Origin: Prosapia bicincta
Lineage: Eukaryota > Arthropoda > Insecta > Hemiptera > Cercopidae
Assembly: GCA_036971475.1 (NCBI GenBank)
Contig: JBAIZL010000007.1
Coordinates: 32,291,002 to 32,355,001, forward strand
DNA: 64,000 nucleotides
Direction of reading: 5' to 3'
Shown: positions 36,839-50,605 of the stretch, in pieces
How the letters are laid out: every line of letters begins with the position of its first letter
Numbering within the stretch: the stretch's first letter is position 1
Program-made: the position numbers and the translations under genes
Notes under the pieces: generated by a model
What the model was told of the DNA's origin: nothing
The model's input: only the letters and a program-made list of their open reading frames with translations
The model's database searches: none

Positions 36839-38377
36839 ATCTATGATCGATTCTGTGTTTATTATGCCTTTTAAATGAGAAATCCATTTTTTTGTAGAAA
36901 TCGCAAAATCCATGAACTATAATTCATGCATTTTTTTTAGAGCAAATATATGACAATTGCGATAGCTCCTATAATAGTTATTATAGATCAATTCTAAGTG
37001 CACAATGCGAATCTATGGTCGATTCTGCGTTTATTATGCCTTTTAAATGAGAAATCCATTTTTTGTAGAAATCGCAAAATCCATGAACTATAATTCATGC
37101 ATTTTTTTAAGATCAAATATATGACAATTGTGATAGATCCTATAATACTTATTATAGATCAATTCTAAGTGCACAATGCGAATCTATGGTCGATTCTGCG
37201 TTTATTATGCCTTTTAAATGAGAATTCCATTTTTTGTAGAAATCGCAAAATCCATGAACTATAATTCATGCATTTTTTTTAGAGCAAATATATGACAATT
37301 GCGATAGCTCCTATAATAGTTATTATAGATCAATTCTAAGTGCACAATGCGAATCTATGGTCTATTCTGCGTTTATTATGCCTTTTAAATGAGAAATCCA
37401 TTTTTTGTAGAAATCGCAAAATCCATGAACTATAATTCATGCATTTTTTTTAGAGCAAATATATGACAATTGCGATAGCTCCTATAATACTTATTATAGA
37501 TCAATTCTAAGTGCACAATGCGAATCTATGGTCGATTCTGCGTTTATTATGTCTTTTAAATGAGATATCCATTTTTCGTAGAAATCGCAAAATCCATGAA
37601 CTATAATTCATGCATTTTTTTAGAGCAAATATATGACAATTGCGATAGCTCCTATAATACTTAATATAGATAAATTGTAAGAGCACAATGCGAATCTATG
37701 GTCGATTCTGCGTTTATTATGCCTTTTAAATGAGAAATCCATTTTTTGTAGAAATCGCAAAATCCATGAACTATAATTCATGCATTTTTTTTAGAGCAAA
37801 TATATGACAATTGCGATAGCTCCTATAATACTTATTATAGATCAATTCTAAGAGCACAATGCGAATCTATGATCGATTCTGCGTTTATTATGCCTTTTGA
37901 ATGAGAAATCCATTTTTTGTAGAAATCGCAAAATCCATGAACTATAATTCATGCATTTTTTTTAGAGCAAATATATGACAATTGCGATAGCTCCTATAAT
38001 ACTTATTATAGATCAATTCTAAGAGCACAATGCGAATCTATGATCGATTCTGCGTTTATTATGCCTTTTGAATGAGAAATCCATTTTTTGTAGAAATCGC
38101 AAAATCCATGAACTATAATTCATGCATTTTTTTTAGAGCAAATATATGACAAATGCGATAGCACCTATAATAGTTATTATAGATCAATTCTAAGTGCACA
38201 ATGCGAATCTATGTTCGATTCTGCTTTTATTATGCCTTTTAAATGAGAAATCCATTTTTTGTAGAAGTCACAAAATCCATGAACTATAATTCATGCATTT
38301 TTTTTAGAGCAAATATATGACAATTGCGATAGCTCCTATAATACTTATTATAGATCAATTCTAAGTGCACTATGCGA
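36839..38377 (+). repeat. 2.04-kb HOR block, copy 3 of 3 (shortened)
   Basis: It matches 30900-32438 at a shift of 5,939 bp, including 'gcacctataatag' (38162) and 'ctgctttta' (38221). Differences noticed: 'cttaatatag' (37662) and 'gacaaatgcg' (38150). It stops after D, where E-F, the C-like monomer, Q/J and L of copy 2 are missing. The shift then falls to 5,265 bp, so about 674 bp is absent. Confidence 0.9.
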
Positions 38378-40398
38378 ATCTATGGTCGATTCTGCGTTTA
38401 TTATGCCTTTTAAATGAGAAATCCATTTTTTGTAGAAATCGCAAAATCCATGAACTATAATTCATGCATTTTTTTTAGAGCAAATATATGACAATTGCGA
38501 TAGCTCCTATAATAGTTATTATAGATCAATTCTAAGTGCACAATGCGAATCTATGGTCTATTCTGCGTTTATTATGCCTTTTAAATGAGAAATCCATTTT
38601 TTGTAGAAATCGCAAAATCCATGAACTATAATTCATGCATTTTTTTTAGAGCAAATATATGACAATTGCGATAGCTCCTATAATACTTATTATAGATCAA
38701 TTCTAAGTGCACAATGCGAATCTATGGTCGATTCTGCGTTTATTATGTCTTTTAAATGAGATATCCATTTTTCGTAGAAATCGCAAAATCCATGAACTAT
38801 AATTCATGCATTTTTTTAGAGCAAATATATGACAATTGCGATAGCTCCTATAATACTTATTATAGATAAATTGTAAGAGCACAATGCGAATCTATGGTCG
38901 ATTCTGCGTTTATTATGCCTTTTAAATGAGAAATCCATTTTTTGTAGAAATCGCAAAATCCATGAACTATAATTCATGCATTTTTTTTAGAGCAAATATA
39001 TGACAATTGCGATAGCTCCTATAATAGTTATTATAGATCAATTATAAGTGCACAATGCGAATCTATGTTCGATTCTGCGTTTATTATGCCTTTTAAATGA
39101 GAAATCCATTTTTTGTAGAAGTCACAAAATCCATGAACTATAATTCATGCATTTTTTTTAGAGCAAATATATGACAATTGCGATAGCTCCTATAATACTT
39201 ATTATAGATCAATTCTAAGTGCACAAAGCGAATCTATGGTCGATTCTGCGTTTATTGTGCCTTTTAAATGAGAAATCCATTTTTTGTAGAAATCGCAAAA
39301 TCCATGAATGCATTTTTTTAAGAGCAAATATATGACAATTGCGATAGCTCCTATAATACTTATTATAGATCAATTCTAAGTGCACAATGCGAATCTATGG
39401 TCGATTCTGCGTTTATTATGCCTTTTAAATGAGATATCCATTTTTCGTAGAAATCGCAAAATCCATGAACTATAATTCATGCATTTTTTTTTTAGCAAAT
39501 ATATGACAATTGCGATAGCTCCTATAATACTTATTATAGATCAATTCTAAGTGCACAATGCGAATCTATGATCGATTCTGCGTTTATTATGCCTTTTAAA
39601 TGAGAAATCCATTTTTTGTAGAAATCGCAAAATCCATGAACTATAATTCATGCATTTTTTTAGAGCAAATATATGACAATTGCGATAGCTCCTATAATAC
39701 TTATTATAGATAAATTGTAAGAGCACAATGCGAATCTATGGTCGATTCTGCGTTTATTATGCCTTTTAAATGAGAAATCCATTTTTTGTAGAAATCGCAA
39801 AATCCATGAACTATAATTCATGCATTTTTTTTAGAGCAAATATATGACAATTGCGATAGCTCCTATAATAGTTATTATAGATCAATTCTAAGTGCACAAT
39901 GCGAATCTATGTTCGATTCTGCGTTTATTATGCCTTTTAAATGAGAAATCCATTTTTTGTAGAAGTCACAAAATCCATGAACTATAATTCATGCATTTTT
40001 TTTAGAGCAAATATATGACAATTGCGATAGCTCCTATAATACTTATTATAGATCAATTCTAAGTGCACAAAGCGAATCTATGGTCGATTCTGCGTTTATT
40101 GTGCCTTTTAAATGAGAAATCCATTTTTTGTAGAAATCGCAAAATCCATGAATGCATTTTTTTAAGAGCAAATATATGACAATTGCGATAGCTCCTATAA
40201 TACTTATTATAGATCAATTCTAAGTGCACAATGCGAATCTATGGTCGATTCTGCGTTTATTATGCCTTTTAAATGAGAAATCCATTTTTTGTAGAAATCA
40301 CAAAGTCCATGAACTATAATTCATGCATTTTTTTTAGGGCAAATATATGACAATTGCGATAGCTCCTATAATACTTATTATAGATCAATTCTAAGTGC
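38378..40398 (+). repeat. HOR stretch matching 33284-35133
   Basis: A consensus-like monomer (38378), then M (38549), H/A, C with 'attataag', D, E, H, A, C, D, E, F. From M on it is the 5,265-bp-shifted copy of 33284-35133. Differences noticed: 'agggcaaat' at 40336, and the next junction is 'actatgcga' rather than 'acaatgcga'. Confidence 0.88.
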
Positions 40399-43299
40399 AC
40401 TATGCGAATCTATGGTCGATTCTGCGTTTATTATGCCTTTTAAATGAGAAATCCATTTTTTGTAGAATTCACAAAATCCATGAACTATAATTCATGCATT
40501 TTTTTTAGAGCAAATATATGACAATTGCGATAGCTCCTATAATACTTATTATAGATCAATTCTAAGTGCACAATGCGAATCTATGATCGATTCTGCGTTT
40601 ATTATGCCTTTTAAATGAGAAATCTATATTTTGTAGAAATCGCAAAATCCATGAACTATAATTCATGCATTTTTTTAAGATCAAAAATATGACAATTGTG
40701 ATAGATCCTATAATACTTATTATAGATCAATTCTAAGTGCACAATGCGAATCTATGGTCGATTCTGCGTTTATTATGCCTTTTAAATGAGAATTCCATTT
40801 TTTGTAGAAATCGCAAAATCCATGAACTATAATTCATGCATTTTTTTTAGAGCAAATATATGACAATTGCGATAGCTCCTATAATAGTTATTATAGATCA
40901 ATTCTAAGTGCACAATGCGAATCTATGGTCTATTCTTCGTTTATTATGCCTTTTAAATGAGAAATCCATTTTTTGTAGAAATCGCAAAATCCATGAACTA
41001 TAATTCATGCATTTTTTTTAGAGCAAATATATGACAATTGCGATAGCTCCTATAATACTTATTATAGATCAATTCTAAGTGCACAATGCGAATCTATGGT
41101 CGATTCTGCGTTTATTATGTCTTTTATATGAGATATCCATTTTTCGTAGAAATCGCAAAATCCATGAACTATAATTCATGCATTTTTTTTTTAGCAAATT
41201 TATGACAATTGCGATAGCTCCTATAATACTTATTATAGATCAATTCTAAGTGCACAATGCGAATCTATGATCGATTCTGCGTTTATTATGCCTTTTAAAT
41301 GAGAAATCCATTTTTTGTAGAAATCGCAAAATCCATGAACTATAATTCATGCATTTTTTTAGAGCAAATATATGACAATTGCGATAGCTCCTATAATACT
41401 TATTATAGATAAATTGTAAGAGCACAATGCGAATCTATGGTCGATTCTGCGTTTATTATGCCTTTTAAATGAGAAATCCATTTTTTGTAGAAATCGCAAA
41501 ATCCATGAACTTTAATTCATGCATTTTTTTAAAGCAAATATATGACAATTGCGATAGCTCCTATAATAGTTATTATAGATCAATTCTAAGTGCACAATGC
41601 GAATCTATGGTCGATTCTGCGTTTATTATGCCTTTTAAATGAGAAATCCATTTTTTGTAGAAATCGCAAAATCCATGAACTATAATTCATGCATTTTTTT
41701 TAGAGCAAATATATGACAATTGCGATAGCTCCTATAATAATTATTATAGATCAATTCTAAGTGCACAACGCGAATCTATGTTCGATTCTGCGTTTATTAT
41801 GCCTTTTAAATGAGAAATCCATTTTTTGTAGAAGTCACAAAATCCATGAACTATAATTCATGCATTTTTTCAGAGCAAATATATGACAATTGCGATAGCT
41901 CCTATAATACTTATTATAGATCAATTCTAAGTGCACAAAGCGAATCTATGGTCGATTCTGCGTTTATTGTGCCTTTTAAATGAGAAATCCATTTTTTGTA
42001 GAAATCGCAAAATCCATGAATGCATTTTTTTAAGAGCAAATATATGACAATTGCGATAGCTCCTATAATACTTATTATAGATCAATTCTAAGTGCACAAT
42101 GCGAATCTATGGTCGATTCTGCGTTTATTATGCCTTTTAAATGAGAAATCCATTTTTTGTAGAAATCACAAAGTCCATGAACTATAATTCATGCATTTTT
42201 TTTAGAGCAAATATATGACAATTGCGATAGCTCCTATAATAGTTATTATAGATCAATTCTAAGTGCACTATGCGAATCTATGGTCGATTCTGCGTTTATT
42301 ATGCCTTTTAAATGAGAAATCCATTTTTTGTAGAATTCACAAAATCCATGAACTATAATTCATGCATTTTTTTTTTAGCAAATATATGACAATTGCGATA
42401 GCTCCTATAATACTTATTATAGATAGATTCTAAGAGCACAATGCGAATCTATGATCGATTCTCCGTTTATTATGCCTTTTAAATGAGAAATCCATTTTTT
42501 GTAGAAATCGCAAATCCATGAACTATTATTCATGCATTTTTTTTAGAGCAAATATATGACAATTGCGATAGCTCCTATAATAGTTATTATAGATCAATTC
42601 TAAGTGCACAATGCGAATCTATGGTCGATTCTGCGTTTATTATGCCTTTTAAATGAGTAATCCATTTTTTGTAGAAATCGCAAAATCCATGAACTATAAT
42701 TCATGCATTTTTTTTAGATCAAATATATGACAATTGTGATAGATCCTATAATACTTATTATAGATCAATTCTAAGTGCACAATGCGAATCTATGGTCGAT
42801 TCTGCGTTTATTATGCCTTTTAAATGAGAAATCCATTTTTTGTAGAAATCACAAAGTCCATGAACTATAATTCATGCATTTTTTTTAGAGCAAATATATG
42901 ACAATTGCGATAGCTCCTATAATACTTATTATAGATCAATTCTAAGTGCACAATGCGAATCTATGGTCGATTCTGCGTTTATTATGCCTTTTAAATGAGA
43001 TATCCATTTTTCGTAGAAATCGCAAAATCCATGAACTATAATTCATGCATTTTTTTTTTAGCAAATATATGACAATTGCGATAGCTCCTATAATACTTAT
43101 TATAGATAAATTGTAAGAGCACAATGCGAATCTATGGTCGATTCTGCGTTTATTATGCCTTTTAAATGAGAAATCCATTTTTTGTAGAAATCGCAAAATC
43201 CATGAACTATAATTCATGCATTTTTTTAAAGCAAATATATGACAATTGCGATAGCTCCTATAATAGTTATTATAGATCAATTCTAAGTGCACAATGCGA
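40399..43299 (+). repeat. HOR stretch without a close internal partner
   Basis: Order: G (40408), K/J chimera (40579, 'aatctatattttg' and 'aaaaatatg'), L, M ('attcttcg'), H (41091, 'ttttatatgag'), A, B, C (perfect dyad 2 at 41732-41749, 'acaacgcga'), D ('ttttttcagagc'), E, F, G, N-like ('gatagattc', 'ctccg', 'gcaaatccatg'), J, F, H/A chimera (42959), B (43130). It has more private point mutations than its neighbours, so it appears less recently homogenised. Confidence 0.82.
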
Positions 43300-45681
43300 A
43301 TCTATGGTCGATTCTGCGTTTATTATGCCTTTTAAATGAGAAATCCATTTGTTGTAGAAATCGCAAAATCCATGAGCTATAATTCATGCATTTTTTTTAG
43401 AGCAAATATATGACAATTGCGATAGCTCCTATAATAGTTATTATAGATCAATTCTAAGTGCACAATGCGAATCTATGTTCGATTCTGCGTTTATTATGCC
43501 TTTTAAATGAGAAATCCATTTTTTGTAGAAGTCACAAAATCCATGAACTATAATTCATGCATTTTTTTTAGAGCAAATATATGACAATTGCGATAGCTCC
43601 TATAATACTTATTATAGATCAATTCTAAGTGCACAAAGCGAATCTATGGTCGATTCTGCGTTTATTGTGCCTTTTAAATGAGAAATCCATTTTTTGTAGA
43701 AATCGCAAAATCCATGAATGCATTTTTTTAAGAGCAAATATATGACAATTGCGATAGCTCCTATAATACTTATTATAGATCAATTCTAAGTGCACAATGC
43801 GAATCTATGGTCGATTCTGCGTTTATTATGCCTTTTAAATGAGAAATCCATTTTTTGTAGAAATCACAAAGTCCATGAACTATAATTCATGCATTTTTTT
43901 TAGAGCAAATATATGACAATTGCGATAGCTCCTATAATACTTATTATAGATCAATTCTAAGTGCACTATGCGAATCTATGGTCGATTCTGCGTTTATTAT
44001 GCCTTTTAAATGAGAAATCCATTTTTTGTAGAATTCACAAAATCCATGAACTATAATTCATGCATTTTTTTTAGAGCAAATATATGACAATTGCGATAGC
44101 TCCTATAATACTTATTATAGATCAATTCTAAGTGCACAATGCGAATCTATGATCGATTCTGCGTTTATTATGCCTTTTAAATGAGAAATCCATATTTTGT
44201 AGAAATCGCAAAATCCATGAACTATAATTCATGCATTTTTTTTAGAGCAAATATATGACAATTGCGATAGCTCCTATAATACTTATTATAGATCAATTCT
44301 AAGTGCACAATGCGAATCTATGGTCGATTCTGCGTTTATTATGCCTTTTAAATGAGATATCCATTTTTCGTAGAAATCGCAAAATCCATGAACTATAATT
44401 CATGCATTTTTTTTTTAGCAAATATATGACAATTGCGATAGCTCCTATAATACTTATTAAAGATCAATTCTAAGTGCACAATGCGAATCTATGATCGATT
44501 CTGCGTTTATTATGCCTTTTAAATGAGAAATCCATTTTTTTGTAGAAATCGCAAAATCCATGAACTATAATTCATGCATTTTTTTTAGAGCAAATATATG
44601 ACAATTGCGATAGCTCCTATAATAGTTATCATAGATTATTCTAAGTGCACAATGCGAATCTATGGTCGATTCTGCGTTTATTATGCCTTTTAAATGAGAA
44701 ATCCATTTTTTGTAGAAATCGCAAAATCCATGAACTATAATTCATGCATTTTTTTTAGATCAAATATATGACAATTGTGATAGATCCTATAATACTTATT
44801 ATAGATCAATTCTAAGTGCACAATGCGAATCTATGGTCGATTCTGCGTTTATTATGCCTTTTAAATGAGAATTCCATTTTTTGTAGAATTCGCAAAATCC
44901 ATGAACTATAATTCATGCATTTTTTTTAGAGCAAATATATGACAATTGCGATAGCTCCTATAATAGTTATTATAGATCAATTCTAAGTGCACAATGCGAA
45001 TCTATGGTCTATTCTGCGTTTATTATGCCTTTTAAATGAGAAATCCATTTTTTGTAGAAATCGCAAAATCCATGAACTATAATTCATGCATTTTTTTTTT
45101 AGCAAATATATGACAATTGCGATAGCTCCTATAATACTTATTATAGATCAATTCTAAGTGCACAATGCGAATCTATGATCGATTCTGCGTTTATTATGCC
45201 TTTTAAATGAGAAATCCATTTTTTGTAGAAATCGCAAAATCCATGAACTATAATTCATGCATTTTTTTAGAGCAAATATATGACAATTGCGATAGCTCCT
45301 ATAATACTTATTATAGATAAATTGTAAGAGCACAATGCGAATCTATGGTCGATTCTGCGTTTATTATGCCTTTTAAATGAGAAATCCATTTTTTGTAGAA
45401 ATCGCAAAATCCATGAACTTTATTTCATGCATTTTTTTAAAGCAAACATATGACAATTGCGATAGCTCCTATAATAGTTATTATAGATCAATTCTAAGTG
45501 CACAATGCGAATCTATGGTCGATTCTGCGTTTATTATGCCTTTTAAATGAGACATCCATTTTTTGTAGAAATCGCAAAATCCATGAACTATATTTCATGC
45601 ATTTTTTTTAGAGCAAATATATGACAATTGCGATAGCTCCTATAATACTTATTATAGATCAATTCTAAGTGCACAATGCGA
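43300..45681 (+). repeat. 2,382-bp 14-mer HOR, copy 1
   Basis: C-D-E-F-G-K-H-N-J-L-M-A-B-X. X (45511) is a near-consensus monomer with 'gagacatcc' and 'tatttc'. Monomer lengths add up to the spacing. Marks repeated at +2,382 include 'cttattaaagatc' (44452), 'gttatcatagattattc' (44625), 'gaattcgc' (44886) and 'agcaaacatatg' (45441). Confidence 0.93.
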
Positions 45682-48063
45682 ATCTATGGTCGATTCTGCG
45701 TTTATTATGCCTTTTAAATGAGAAATCCATTTGTTGTAGAAATCGCAAAATCCATGAGCTATAATTCATGCATTTTTTTTAGAGCAAATATATGACAATT
45801 GCGATAGCTCCTATAATAGTTATTATAGATCAATTCTAAGTGCACAATGCGAATCTATGTTCGATTCTGCGTTTATTATGCCTTTTAAATGAGAAATCCA
45901 TTTTTTGTAGAAGTCACAAAATCCATGAACTATAATTCATGCATTTTTTTTAGAGCAAATATATGACAATTGCGATAGCTCCTATAATACTTATTATAGA
46001 TCAATTCTAAGTGCACAAAGCGAATCTATGGTCGATTCTGCGTTTATTGTGCCTTTTAAATGAGAAATCCATTTTTTGTAGAAATCGCAAAATCCATGAA
46101 TGCATTTTTTTAAGAGCAAATATATGACAATTGCGATAGCTCCTATAATACTTATTATAGATCAATTCTAAGTGCACAATGCGAATCTATGGTCGATTCT
46201 GCGTTTATTATGCCTTTTAAATGAGAAATCCATTTTTTGTAGAAATCACAAAGTCCATGAACTATAATTCATGCATTTTTTTTAGAGCAAATATATGACA
46301 ATTGCGATAGCTCCTATAATACTTATTATAGATCAATTCTAAGTGCACTATGCGAATCTATGGTCGATTCTGCGTTTATTATGCCTTTTAAATGAGAAAT
46401 CCATTTTTTGTAGAATTCACAAAATCCATGAACTATAATTCATGCATTTTTTTTAGAGCAAATATATGACAATTGCGATAGCTCCTATAATACTTATTAT
46501 AGATCAATTCTAAGTGCACAATGCGAATCTATGATCGATTCTGCGTTTATTATGCCTTTTAAATGAGAAATCCATATTTTGTAGAAATCGCAAAATCCAT
46601 GAACTATAATTCATGCATTTTTTTTAGAGCAAATATATGACAATTGCGATAGCTCCTATAATACTTATTATAGATCAATTCTAAGTGCACAATGCGAATC
46701 TATGGTCGATTCTGCGTTTATTATGCCTTTTAAATGAGATATCCATTTTTCGTAGAAATCGCAAAATCCATGAACTATAATTCATGCATTTTTTTTTTAG
46801 CAAATATATGACAATTGCGATAGCTCCTATAATACTTATTAAAGATCAATTCTAAGTGCACAATGCGAATCTATGATCGATTCTGCGTTTATTATGCCTT
46901 TTAAATGAGAAATCCATTTTTTTGTAGAAATCGCAAAATCCATGAACTATAATTCATGCATTTTTTTTAGAGCAAATATATGACAATTGCGATAGCTCCT
47001 ATAATAGTTATCATAGATTATTCTAAGTGCACAATGCGAATCTATGGTCGATTCTGCGTTTATTATGCCTTTTAAATGAGAAATCCATTTTTTGTAGAAA
47101 TCGCAAAATCCATGAACTATAATTCATGCATTTTTTTTAGATCAAATATATGACAATTGTGATAGATCCTATAATACTTATTATAGATCAATTCTAAGTG
47201 CACAATGCGAATCTATGGTCGATTCTGCGTTTATTATGCCTTTTAAATGAGAATTCCATTTTTTGTAGAATTCGCAAAATCCATGAACTATAATTCATGC
47301 ATTTTTTTTAGAGCAAATATATGACAATTGCGATAGCTCCTATAATAGTTATTATAGATCAATTCTAAGTGCACAATGCGAATCTATGGTCTATTCTGCG
47401 TTTATTATGCCTTTTAAATGAGAAATCCATTTTTTGTAGAAATCGCAAAATCCATGAACTATAATTCATGCATTTTTTTTTTAGCAAATATATGACAATT
47501 GCGATAGCTCCTATAATACTTATTATAGATCAATTCTAAGTGCACAATGCGAATCTATGATCGATTCTGCGTTTATTATGCCTTTTAAATGAGAAATCCA
47601 TTTTTTGTAGAAATCGCAAAATCCATGAACTATAATTCATGCATTTTTTTAGAGCAAATATATGACAATTGCGATAGCTCCTATAATACTTATTATAGAT
47701 AAATTGTAAGAGCACAATGCGAATCTATGGTCGATTCTGCGTTTATTATGCCTTTTAAATGAGAAATCCATTTTTTGTAGAAATCGCAAAATCCATGAAC
47801 TTTATTTCATGCATTTTTTTAAAGCAAACATATGACAATTGCGATAGCTCCTATAATAGTTATTATAGATCAATTCTAAGTGCACAATGCGAATCTATGG
47901 TCGATTCTGCGTTTATTATGCCTTTTAAATGAGACATCCATTTTTTGTAGAAATCGCAAAATCCATGAACTATATTTCATGCATTTTTTTTAGAGCAAAT
48001 ATATGACAATTGCGATAGCTCCTATAATACTTATTATAGATCAATTCTAAGTGCACAATGCGA
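45682..48063 (+). repeat. 2,382-bp 14-mer HOR, copy 2
   Basis: Direct tandem copy of 43300-45681, with the marks at 46834, 47007, 47268 and 47823. I noticed no differences at the marks checked. The 14-mer contains one H (46698), hence one CENP-B-box-like motif per repeat. Confidence 0.93.
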
Positions 48064-49078
48064 ATCTATGGTCGATTCTGCGTTTATTATGCCTTTTAAA
48101 TGAGAAATCCATTTTTTGTAGAAGTCACAAAATCCATGAACTATAATTCATGCATTTTTTTTAGAGCAAATATATGACAATTGCGATAGCTCCTATAATA
48201 CTTATTATAGATCAATTCTAAGTGCACAAAGCGAATCTATGGTCGATTCTGCGTTTATTGTGCCTTTTAAATGAGAAATCCATTTTTTGTAGAAATCGCA
48301 AAATCCATGAATGCATTTTTTTAAGAGCAAATATATGACAATTGCGATAGCTGCTATAATACTTATTATAGATCAATTCTAAGTGCACTATGCGAATCTA
48401 TGGTCGATTCTGCGTTTATTATGCCTTTTAAATGAGAAATCCATTTTTTGTAGAATTCACAAAATCCATGAACTATAATTCATGCATTTTTTTTTTAGCA
48501 AATATATGACAATTGCGATAGCTCCTATAATACTTATTATAGATCAATTCTAAGTGCACAATGCGAATCTATGATCGATTCTGCGTTTATTATGCCTTTT
48601 AAATGAGAAATCCATATTTTGTAGAAATCGCAAAATCCATGAACTATAATTCATGCATTTTTTTTAGAGCAAATATATGACAATTGCGATAGCTCCTATA
48701 ATACTTATTATAGATCAATTCTAAGTGCACAATGCGAATCTATGGTCGATTCTGCGTTTATTATGCCTTTTAAATGAGAAATCCATTTTTTGTAGAAATC
48801 GCAAAATCCATGAACTATAATTCATGCATTTTTTTTAGATCAAATATATGACAATTGTGATAGATCCTATAATACTTATTATAGATCAATTCTAAGTGCA
48901 CAATGCGAATCTATGGTCGATTCTGCGTTTATTATGCCTTTTAAATGAGAATTCCATTTTTTGTAGAAATCGCAAAATCCATGAACTATAATTCATGCAT
49001 TTTTTTAGAGCAAATATATGACAATTGCGATAGCTCCTATAATACTTTTTATAGATAAATTGTAAGAGCACAATGCGA
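48064..49078 (+). repeat. Link of six monomers: C/D-E-G-K-J-L/A
   Basis: C/D chimera (48064), E (48235, 'gctgctataat'), G, K, J (48738) and an L 5' half joined to an A 3' half (48909), which carries 'acttttt' in dyad 2. F and H are missing. The 'acttttt' mark reappears at 50571. Confidence 0.82.
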
Positions 49079-50605
49079 ATCTATGGTCGATTCTGCGTTT
49101 ATTATGCCTTTTAAATGAGAAATCCATTTTTTGTAGAAATCGCAAAATCCATGAACTTTAATTCATGCATTTTTTTAAAGCAAACATATGACAATTGCGA
49201 TAGCTCCCATAATAGTTATTATATATCAATTCTAAGTGCACAATGCGAATCTATGTTCGATTCTGCGTTTATTATGCCTTTTAAATGAGAAATACATTTT
49301 TTGTAGAAGTCACAAAATCCATGAACTATAATTCATGCATTTTTTTTAGAGCAAATATATGACAATTGCGATAGCTCCTATAATACTTATTATAGATCAA
49401 TTCTAAGTGCACAAAGCGAATCTATGGTCGATTCTGCGTTTATTGTGCCTTTTAAATGAGAAATCCATTTTTTGTAGAAATCGCAAAATCCATGAATGCA
49501 TTTTTTTAAGAGCAAATATATGACAATTGCGATAGCTCCTATAATACTTATTATAGATCAATTCTAAGTGCACAATGCGAATCTATGGTCGATTCTGCGT
49601 TTATTATGCCTTTTAAATGAGAAATCCATTTTTTGTAGAAATCACAAAGTCCATGAACTATAATTCATGCATTTTTTTTAGAGCAAATATATGACAATTG
49701 CGATAGCTCCTATAATACTTATTATAGATCAATTCTAAGTGCACTATGCGAATCTATGGTCGATTCTGCGTTTATTATGCCTTTTAAATGAGAAATCCAT
49801 TTTTTGTAGAATTCACAAAATCCATGAACTATAATTCATGCATTTTTTTTTAGCAAATATATGACAATTGCGATAGCTCCTATAATACTTATTATAGATC
49901 AATTCTATGTTTACAATGCGAATCTATGATCGATTCTGCGTTTATTATGCCTTTTAAATGAGAAATCCATATTTTGTAGAAATCGCAAAATCCATGAACT
50001 CTAATTCATGCATTTTTTTTAGAGCAAATATATGACAATTGCGATAGCTCCTATAATACTTATTATAGATCAATTCTAAGTGCACAATGCGAATCTATGG
50101 TCGATTCTGCGTTTATTATGCCTTTTAAATGAGATATCCATTTTTCGTAGAAATCGCAAAATCCATGAACTATAATTCATCCATTTTTTTTTTAGCAAAT
50201 ATATGGCAATTGCGATAGCTCCTATAATACTTATTATAGATCAATTCTAAGTGCACAATGCGAATCTATGATCGATTCTGCGTTTATTATGCCTTTTAAA
50301 TGAGAAATCCATTTTTTGTAGAAATCGCAAAATCCATGAACTATAATTCATGCATTTTTTTTAGAGCAAATATATGACAATTGCGATAGCTCCTATAATA
50401 GTTATTATAGATCAATTTTAAGTGCACAATGCGAATCTATGGTCGATTCTACGTTTATTATGCCTTTTAAATGAGAAATCCATTTTTTGTAGAAATCGCA
50501 AAATCCATGAACTATAATTCATGCATTTTTTTTAGATCAAATATATGACAATTGCGATAGCTCCTATAATACTTTTTATAGATAAATTGTAAGAGCACAA
50601 TGCGA
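49079..50605 (+). repeat. 1,527-bp 9-mer HOR, copy 1
   Basis: B-D-E-F-G-K-H-N-(J/A). B carries 'agcaaacatatg' and 'gctcccataatag', G has T9, K has 'ctctaattc', and H has 'catccatt' with 'atggcaattg' (50203). The terminal monomer combines 'agatc' with 'acttttt' and 'gataaattg'. Confidence 0.9.

Noticed and set aside
42942..43292. Minus-strand open frame of 117 codons across two monomers
   Set aside because: It is pure satellite sequence, begins with GTG and changes frame with T-tract length. Equivalent frames in other monomers (267-503, 1633-1869, 3159-3395, 4235-4420, 5933-6115) stop at different points. No domain or codon bias is visible.
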